Of a stretch of DNA of 11,428 bases, positions 5,334-11,428 are shown piece by piece. The stretch covers positions 389 through 11,816 of the forward strand of contig DFWT01000299.1 of the NCBI GenBank assembly GCA_002381045.1, given 5' to 3'. Positions within the stretch are counted from its first letter, which is position 1; the number at the start of each line of letters is the position of its first letter. This DNA comes from Rhodoferax sp. UBA4127. GTDB lineage: Bacteria > Pseudomonadota > Gammaproteobacteria > Burkholderiales > Burkholderiaceae_C. The translations under genes and the position numbers were made by a program. The notes under the pieces were generated by a model. The model was not told the origin of the DNA. It saw nothing but the letters and a program-made list of their open reading frames with translations, and did not search any database.

Positions 5334-7514
5334 ATGGCATTTTTTTTCAAACTTTCTCCCGTTGCCCTGGCTCTGTCTGCACTGGCTTGGGTACCTCAAA
5401 GCACTTTGGCACAAAGCGAGTCACCTCGGCTCGACGATGTGATCGTCGCTGGCAAGGCGGCCCCTTTGCTTGATGCGGTCTCGGCAGATGTCAGCGGCTT
5501 TGCTGTGCCGCTGGCCAAGGTACCACAAAGTGTCACGGTGATCAGCAGCGACTTGCTGGCGGCCAGTGCGTCGCAAACGCTATCGAGCGTGATTCGCCTG
5601 GATGCGTCTTTGGCTGACAGCTACAACACCACGGGTTACATCGAGAGCATGTCGATTCGTGGCTTTTTGTTGAATCAAAGCGGTAACTACAGCCGCAATG
5701 GCCTGACCACGTCGAACGACGCGCCGATCGCGCTGGAAAACAAGGAACGCATCGAAGTGCTCAAGGGCGTGGCTGGCCTGCAGTCGGGTGTGTCGGCGCC
5801 GGGCGGTCTAGTGAACTATGTCACCAAGGTTCCGATGAAAGACAAATTTGTCACTGCGGCGCTGTCCGCCAATGACAGCGGCGGCGCCACGCTGCATCTC
5901 GATGTCAACCAGAAGCTGGGCGCGCTCGGTGTGCGCCTGAACCTGGTCGATGAAGCCCTGCGCCCTCAGTATGACATGGCCGACGGTTCGCGCCAGTTGA
6001 TCAGCCTGGCGCTGGCCATCGAGCTGAGTCAAATCACCTCGGTGTCGGCCAATCTGGAATTCCACCACAAGCGCCAGCCCTCGGTGCCCGGGTTGGGCCT
6101 GCTCGACGTCAATGGTGATGGTGCCGGTGACACGTTACCCAACGGTGTCAACCCGCTGCTGAACCTGAACAACCAGGCCTGGTCGCAGCCGTTTGAGGCC
6201 AGCAGCACGACGGCTGAAGTGGAACTGGAACATCGCCTGAATGCCGAATGGTGCGCTCGCGTGGCGATCAATACGCAGCGCCTGGACATCGATGACCGCC
6301 TGGCTTTCCCGGACGGTTGCAGCAGCGCACCAAGTTATGTTTACCCCGGCTTTTGCGCTAACGGCGATGTGGATATCTATGACTACCGCAGCGAAGGCGA
6401 GCGGCGCAATCTGTGGAGTTGGGATGCCCGCCTGGACGGCAAGTTCAAGGCGCTCGGCCTGCAGCACGCCACCCGGCTGGGTTTGAACGGACGCGGTGCT
6501 AGCGCTGACCTGACGCCAATGCAGGCTTATAACTTTGTTGGCATCACCAACATCTATGCACCGGTTGTGCTGCCTGCTGATCCGACGCTCACAGGTAAAA
6601 ACACCGACAGTCGCGAACACGCGCTGGCAGCCTATGCCACGCTGACGTCAGATTTGAGCCAGAACGTGCAGTCGTTCGTGGGCGTGCGCAGCACCCGCCT
6701 GAAGCGCAGCAGCGAGCGCAGTGATGGCTCGCGCGCGGTAACACTTGAGCAGACGGTGACCACGCCCTGGGCCGGGTTGGCCTGGTCGCCCAGCGCAACG
6801 ACGATGCTGTACGCATCCTGGGGCCAGGGTGTGGAGCTTGAAGTGGTGCCCAACAAGCCGACTGACTTCACCAATGCCGGGCAAGTGCTGCCCGCACTCA
6901 CTAGCAAGCAAACCGAATTGGGCTTGAAATGGCAGTTGGGTCCTCGGTTGCTATTGACAGCAGTCGTGTTTGACGTCACTAAGCCTTACGCAGACGATTT
7001 GCCCGCAGAAACTTCCACCGGACTGCCAACCCGTGTGGCCGGTGCCAAAACTGCGCAACATCGCGGCCTGGAACTGTCCGCCGTCGGTCGCGTGAATGCG
7101 GCGCTGTCCTTGCAGGCTAGCCTGATGGCGCTCGATGCCAAATACTCCCTGGCTGTCGATCAAGCGCTGGTAGGGCAGCGCGTGACCAACCTGCCGCGCC
7201 TCAAAGCTTCTTTGTTTGCTGATTACAAGCTTGCGGCCTTGCCTGGTCTGTCGCTCAATTGTTTGGCCATTTTTGAGAACGGTAAGACGGTAACGACCGA
7301 CGGCAGTGTTGAACTGCCCTCTGCCTGGCAACTCGACGCCGGGCTCAGCTATCAGCAGCGCATGGCGGGTAAAACAACGCTGTGGCGTTTCAACATGGAG
7401 AACCTGACCAACCGCACTTATTGGCGCGAAGCCCCCACTGCCTCTTGGGGCGGTGTTTATTTGTTTCCCGCAGCGCCGCGCACGCTGCGAGCCAGCGTCA
7501 CGGTGGACTTCTAA
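5334..7514 (+). CDS. TonB-dependent outer-membrane receptor, predicted thiamin(-related) uptake
   Basis: This 726-residue receptor has a signal peptide with likely cleavage after Ala26 (TLA-QS) and a TonB box-like DDVIVAG (34-40). The plug domain (about 50-170) carries MSIRGF (106-111) and ENKERIEVLKGVAGLQSGVSAPGGLVNYVTK, features typical of the siderophore-receptor branch. A beta-barrel follows and ends in a C-terminal aromatic (TVDF), the outer-membrane assembly signal. Length is normal. Cys329 and Cys341 lie in a stretch that could be an external loop closed by a disulfide. Homology would suggest ferric-siderophore uptake, but the TPP riboswitch immediately upstream argues for thiamin, a phosphate ester or a precursor as ligand; this is inference. 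An 8-T tract covers codons 3-5. The gene appears monocistronic: a terminator follows and the next genes face the other way. No inner-membrane importer is adjacent. Confidence 0.93.
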   Translation: MAFFFKLSPVALALSALAWVPQSTLAQSESPRLDDVIVAGKAAPLLDAVSADVSGFAVPLAKVPQSVTVISSDLLAASASQTLSSVIRLDASLADSYNTTGYIESMSIRGFLLNQSGNYSRNGLTTSNDAPIALENKERIEVLKGVAGLQSGVSAPGGLVNYVTKVPMKDKFVTAALSANDSGGATLHLDVNQKLGALGVRLNLVDEALRPQYDMADGSRQLISLALAIELSQITSVSANLEFHHKRQPSVPGLGLLDVNGDGAGDTLPNGVNPLLNLNNQAWSQPFEASSTTAEVELEHRLNAEWCARVAINTQRLDIDDRLAFPDGCSSAPSYVYPGFCANGDVDIYDYRSEGERRNLWSWDARLDGKFKALGLQHATRLGLNGRGASADLTPMQAYNFVGITNIYAPVVLPADPTLTGKNTDSREHALAAYATLTSDLSQNVQSFVGVRSTRLKRSSERSDGSRAVTLEQTVTTPWAGLAWSPSATTMLYASWGQGVELEVVPNKPTDFTNAGQVLPALTSKQTELGLKWQLGPRLLLTAVVFDVTKPYADDLPAETSTGLPTRVAGAKTAQHRGLELSAVGRVNAALSLQASLMALDAKYSLAVDQALVGQRVTNLPRLKASLFADYKLAALPGLSLNCLAIFENGKTVTTDGSVELPSAWQLDAGLSYQQRMAGKTTLWRFNMENLTNRTYWREAPTASWGGVYLFPAAPRTLRASVTVDF

Positions 7515-7547
7515 GACTCAATGCGAGGCGGCGCTGTCGGTAGACGC

Positions 7548-7577
7548 AAAAAAGCCCGCATCAAGCGGGCTTTTTTT
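7548..7577. terminator. Bidirectional intrinsic terminator
   Basis: GCCCGC (7554-7559) pairs with GCGGGC (7565-7570) around loop ATCAA. A6 (7548-7553) precedes and T7 (7571-7577) follows, so each strand has a GC stem plus U-run. It sits between the convergent receptor (+) and rpmG (-) genes and can end both transcripts. Confidence 0.92.
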
Positions 7578-7599
7578 GTGGTCACAAAGAAGAGCTGAT

Positions 7600-7770
7600 T
7601 TACTTCAGCTTCATCTCTTTGTAATCGACGTGCTTGCGAGCTTTTGGATCAAATTTCTTGATCAGCAATTTCTCGGGAGTGGTCTTTTTGTTCTTGCTGG
7701 TGGTGTAGAAGTGGCCAGTGCCAGCTGTCGATTCCAGCTTGATTTTTTCGCGTCCGCCTTTGGTTGCCAT
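7600..7770 (-). CDS. rpmG: 50S ribosomal protein L33
   Basis: This 56-residue basic protein ([20 protein letters not shown] then [20 protein letters not shown]) is a clear bacterial L33. L33 sits near the E site of the large subunit. It lacks the two CXXC pairs of zinc-ribbon L33, so it is the zinc-independent form. Start ATG at 7770; the site AAAGA upstream is weak, as expected for a gene translated in tandem after rpmB. It begins 22 bp after rpmB and ends just before the shared terminator, so it is the last gene of this minus-strand unit. Confidence 0.97.
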   Translation of the reverse strand: MATKGGREKIKLESTAGTGHFYTTSKNKKTTPEKLLIKKFDPKARKHVDYKEMKLK

Positions 7771-7792
7771 GGTGTTCTTTCAGTGAATGGGT

Positions 7793-8026
7793 TTAGGCTT
7801 GACCACGGGCGCGCAAATCTGCGAGCACAGAATCGATGCCATTTTTGTCAATCAAACGCAGACCTGCATTTGAGATGCGCAGCCGCACCCAACGGTTTTC
7901 AGACTCCACCCAGAAACGGCGGTACTGCAAATTCGGCAAAAACCGACGCTTGGTTTTGTTGTTGGCGTGGGAGACATTGTTCCCAACCATCGGGCCTTTG
8001 CCCGTTACTTCACATACGCGTGCCAT
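7793..8026 (-). CDS. rpmB: 50S ribosomal protein L28
   Basis: This 77-residue protein ([20 protein letters not shown] then [14 protein letters not shown]) is a standard L28, a large-subunit protein needed for late 50S assembly. It has a single Cys (residue 5) and no CXXC pair, so it is the zinc-free form, matching its L33 partner. The start at 8026 is set by the canonical [11 protein letters not shown]-terminus and by GGAG at 8035-8038, 8 bases upstream on the minus strand; an in-frame upstream ATG at 8065 would add 13 atypical residues. rpmB-rpmG is the usual bacterial pair. Confidence 0.97.
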   Translation of the reverse strand: MARVCEVTGKGPMVGNNVSHANNKTKRRFLPNLQYRRFWVESENRWVRLRISNAGLRLIDKNGIDSVLADLRARGQA

Positions 8027-8148
8027 TGAGGTCACTCCAATATCAAACGGCCCATGCTGACGCATGAAGCCTCACCTCGCCAAGAAAAGGGTGGCGGTAG
8101 CCCGATTGCAGCTGTGATACCTCACGGTGGCATGCAGCAAAGCCAGAC

Positions 8149-8154
8149 ATTATA
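8149..8154 (-). promoter_or_regulatory. Probable -10 element of the rpmB-rpmG promoter
   Basis: A perfect TATAAT on the minus strand lies between the trxB stop and rpmB, about 120 bases before the rpmB start. The position expected for -35 (8172-8177 with a 17-base spacer) reads AAGTAC, a poor match. It would give rpmBG a transcript separate from trxB with a leader of about 115 bases. That leader holds a small hairpin CATGC/GCATG (8053-8057/8062-8066). Confidence 0.5.
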
Positions 8155-8215
8155 GCTGGGCAATTGGTCCAGTACTTGGGCTGCTGGCGCCAACCGTGCG
8201 AGCCGGTGGCCAGGA

Positions 8216-9283
<1,068 letters not shown>

Positions 9284-9958
9284 ATGGCTGTGCTTTCAAA
9301 CTTGGACCTGCTGCGCCGGGTACCCGTATTTTCAGAGTTGACATCGTTCCAGATGGCGCAATTGGCGGATGCCGTGACCAAGAGGCGTTTTAAGCGCGGC
9401 GAAAGAATTGTTGAACAGGGGAAATGGAGTGAAGCCCTGTTCATTATTCTGGCGGGCCGTGCGCGCGTGTTGTTGGCTGACCGGCGCGGTCGCGAAGTTA
9501 TTTTGGATGTGCTTGGACCGGGGGACTACATTGGTGAAATCAGTTTGATCGATGGCAAAAGCCATTCAGCGACTGTTGAAGCCGAGGCCCAGTGCGACAT
9601 GCTGGTGCTCGGCCAAGCTGACTTCAACCGTTGCCTGGACGGTAATCACGCCATGGCGCAATCCGTGATCAAGGGCCTGGCACAACGCCTACGCAAGGCC
9701 GATGAAAAAATTGGCTCATTGGCGCTGATGGATGTGTATGGTCGGGTTGCCAAGGTGCTGGTTGAAATGGCCGTGAGTATTGGTGACAACCAAATGCAAA
9801 TCAAGGAAAAGACCAATCGCCAGGACATTGCCAAACTGGTCGGCGCCTCGCGCGAGATGGTCAGCCGGGTCATGCGCGAATTTGAAGACCAAGGTTTTAT
9901 AAAAATCGGTGAAGATGGCTCGGTGACACTCACCGAGCGCCGTGCAATCGCACGTTGA
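9284..9958 (+). CDS. Crp/Fnr-family transcriptional regulator
   Basis: This 224-residue protein has an N-terminal cyclic-nucleotide-binding-type beta-roll (about 15-120), a long dimerisation helix (about 120-148) and a C-terminal winged helix-turn-helix ([20 protein letters not shown], 178-197). The phosphate-binding-cassette region reads [17 protein letters not shown] (84-100). The Arg of Crp's RSA (R82 in E. coli) is replaced by His94, while the Ser is kept, so cAMP binding is doubtful. Only Cys104 and Cys117 are present and there is no N-terminal Cys cluster, which excludes an Fnr-type Fe-S sensor. R190, E191 and R195 match the DNA-reading residues of Crp (R180, E181, R185), so a TGTGA-like half site is predicted. 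It is divergent from trxB and 23 bp upstream of ftsK. The effector is unknown; c-di-GMP, as reported for some Crp relatives, is one possibility. Confidence 0.92.
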   Translation: MAVLSNLDLLRRVPVFSELTSFQMAQLADAVTKRRFKRGERIVEQGKWSEALFIILAGRARVLLADRRGREVILDVLGPGDYIGEISLIDGKSHSATVEAEAQCDMLVLGQADFNRCLDGNHAMAQSVIKGLAQRLRKADEKIGSLALMDVYGRVAKVLVEMAVSIGDNQMQIKEKTNRQDIAKLVGASREMVSRVMREFEDQGFIKIGEDGSVTLTERRAIAR

Positions 9959-9981
9959 AATTGAGGCAATTGATACCCCGT

Positions 9982-11428
9982 ATGACTTTTTCTCTTGACA
10001 CTCTGACGCTGGCGGGGCAACGCGCTGGCAACGGTAACCAACCCAACACGCGCCCGGGTGCTGCCCGATTTGCCACGGAAATCGCCTTGGTGGCTGGTTT
10101 CGTGTTTTTGGTGATTTGGCTATTGGCACTACTTAGCTACTCACCGCAAGACGCGGCTTGGTCGACTTCTGGAACAGGTGCACCCATTCAGAACCGGGGT
10201 GGGCGCGTCGGCGCCTGGTTGGCCGATGCCAGTTTTTTCCTGCTTGGTTTTTCGGTATGGTGGTGTGTGGTTGCAATGGCCAAAGCTTGGTTGACTGGCT
10301 TGGCAGCCTGGCTGCGCAGTCACGATTTGATGCCTGCAGGGCCGGTGTCAACGGAGCAGCCTGCCACCTGGCTCAGCGCACGCGTGCGTTTCTGGTTGGG
10401 TTTGGTACTTTTGTTGGTTGCAAGCAGCACGCTGGAGTGGACCCGGTTGTACAGCTTGGAAGCTCGTTTACCTGGTCACGGTGGCGGTGTATTGGGCTAC
10501 TTTATGGGCCCATTGAGCCTGCGCTGGCTGGGCTTCACAGGGTCGGGTTTGGTGGCAATCGCCGGGGTGGTGGCGGGCACGTCTATGGCCTTTGGTTTTT
10601 CCTGGGCGCAGGTGTCTGAGCGTCTGGGCGCCTGGTTGTATTCCCGGATTGAAACCCGGCGTGAGCAGCGCGAGCTGGCACAGGACATGGCCCTTGGCCA
10701 ACAAGCCGCGACCGAGCGGGCCGAGGTGCTGGTGGAAGAGCGGCAAGAAAAGGCGGTGAATCGTCCCAAGCCTGTGTCTATAGAGCCGGTGCCCATGGAG
10801 GTTCCCAAGAGCGAACGGGTGGCCAAGGAACGGCAAAAGCCGCTGTTTCAAGAATTGGTGGACACCAAGCTGCCGCAGGTTGATTTGCTCGACGTCGCCA
10901 TGTTGCGACAAGAGACCGTGTCGCCAGAAACGCTGGAAATGACCAGCCGCATGATCGAGAAAAAGCTCAAGGACTTTGGGGTGACCGTGACGGTGGTGCT
11001 GGCGCAACCCGGGCCGGTGATCACACGTTACGAAATTGAGCCTGCCACAGGCGTCAAGGGATCCCAAATTGTGAGCTTGGCAAAGGACCTGGCGCGTTCC
11101 TTGAGTTTGGTGTCGATCCGGGTGGTGGAAACCATTCCGGGCAAGAATTTCATGGCACTTGAATTGCCAAATGCCAAGCGACAAAACATCAAGCTGTCTG
11201 AAATTTTGGGCTCCCAGACCTACCATGATGCCAAGTCGCTGCTGACCATGGGGCTGGGTAAGGACATCGTCGGCAACCCGGTGGTGGCTGATCTGGCCAA
11301 GATGCCGCACGTGTTGGTGGCAGGCACCACCGGCTCAGGCAAATCGGTGGGGATCAATGCCATGATTTTGAGCATGCTCTACAAGGCCGAGGCCCATGAT
11401 GTACGGCTGCTGATGATCGACCCCAAGA
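9982..11428 (+). CDS. ftsK: DNA translocase FtsK, 3' end outside window
   Basis: The frame is open for 482 codons and then leaves the window. Seen: four N-terminal membrane segments (about 33-53, 83-108, 136-151 and 183-204), a charged linker (about 210-295) shorter than in E. coli FtsK, then the alpha domain (about 296-400, with [20 protein letters not shown]) and the start of the RecA-like motor. Walker A is GTTGSGKS (448-455), and LLMIDPK is at the edge. Walker B and the gamma DNA-reading domain would lie outside. Role: a septal hexameric pump that moves the chromosome terminus during division and activates XerCD at dif. The ATG at 9982 has no well-placed Shine-Dalgarno; GAGG (9963-9966) is too far, and an in-frame TTG at 9970 is an alternative start. 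It lies 23 bp after the Crp/Fnr gene and is probably co-transcribed. Confidence 0.96.
   Translation, partial: MTFSLDTLTLAGQRAGNGNQPNTRPGAARFATEIALVAGFVFLVIWLLALLSYSPQDAAWSTSGTGAPIQNRGGRVGAWLADASFFLLGFSVWWCVVAMAKAWLTGLAAWLRSHDLMPAGPVSTEQPATWLSARVRFWLGLVLLLVASSTLEWTRLYSLEARLPGHGGGVLGYFMGPLSLRWLGFTGSGLVAIAGVVAGTSMAFGFSWAQVSERLGAWLYSRIETRREQRELAQDMALGQQAATERAEVLVEERQEKAVNRPKPVSIEPVPMEVPKSERVAKERQKPLFQELVDTKLPQVDLLDVAMLRQETVSPETLEMTSRMIEKKLKDFGVTVTVVLAQPGPVITRYEIEPATGVKGSQIVSLAKDLARSLSLVSIRVVETIPGKNFMALELPNAKRQNIKLSEILGSQTYHDAKSLLTMGLGKDIVGNPVVADLAKMPHVLVAGTTGSGKSVGINAMILSMLYKAEAHDVRLLMIDPK

Noticed and set aside
10468..11310. Minus-strand open frame (280 codons) opposite ftsK
   Set aside because: The plus strand encodes the FtsK motor domain with Walker A; the minus-strand product is low-complexity His/Gly/Gln-rich.

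Overview
The window looks like ordinary chromosome from a betaproteobacterium, probably Comamonadaceae (Rhodoferax/Polaromonas-like). This is inferred from the moderately high GC codon usage, from Zn-free ribosomal proteins L28 and L33 of betaproteobacterial type, and from the trxB / crp-fnr / ftsK order. No transposase, integrase, CRISPR array, tRNA or rRNA was seen.

Layout from left to right. (1) Positions 1-2419, minus strand: a tripartite efflux cassette with a NodT-type outer-membrane lipoprotein channel first, then a MacA/HlyD-type adaptor that runs off the left edge. The inner-membrane pump is not in view. (2) Positions 2576-5097, plus strand: an RsmB/NSUN-type RNA m5C methyltransferase, then a DesA-like membrane fatty-acid desaturase with three intact histidine boxes. 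(3) Positions 5098-7577, plus strand: a non-coding leader carrying a well-conserved TPP riboswitch, followed by a 726-residue TonB-dependent receptor and a terminator that can work in both directions. (4) Positions 7600-9166, minus strand: trxB, then rpmB and rpmG, the latter pair probably with their own TATAAT promoter. (5) Positions 9284-11428, plus strand: a Crp/Fnr-family regulator divergent from trxB, then the 5' two-thirds or so of ftsK, cut by the right edge just after the Walker A motif.

The most informative element is the pairing of a TPP aptamer with a TonB receptor. By sequence alone the receptor resembles siderophore receptors, but the RNA switch in its own leader argues that its ligand is thiamin or a thiamin precursor or relative. 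The receptor seems to be transcribed alone, so the matching inner-membrane importer must lie elsewhere. The other genes are housekeeping or common accessory functions. I found no convincing sign of an undescribed multi-gene system.
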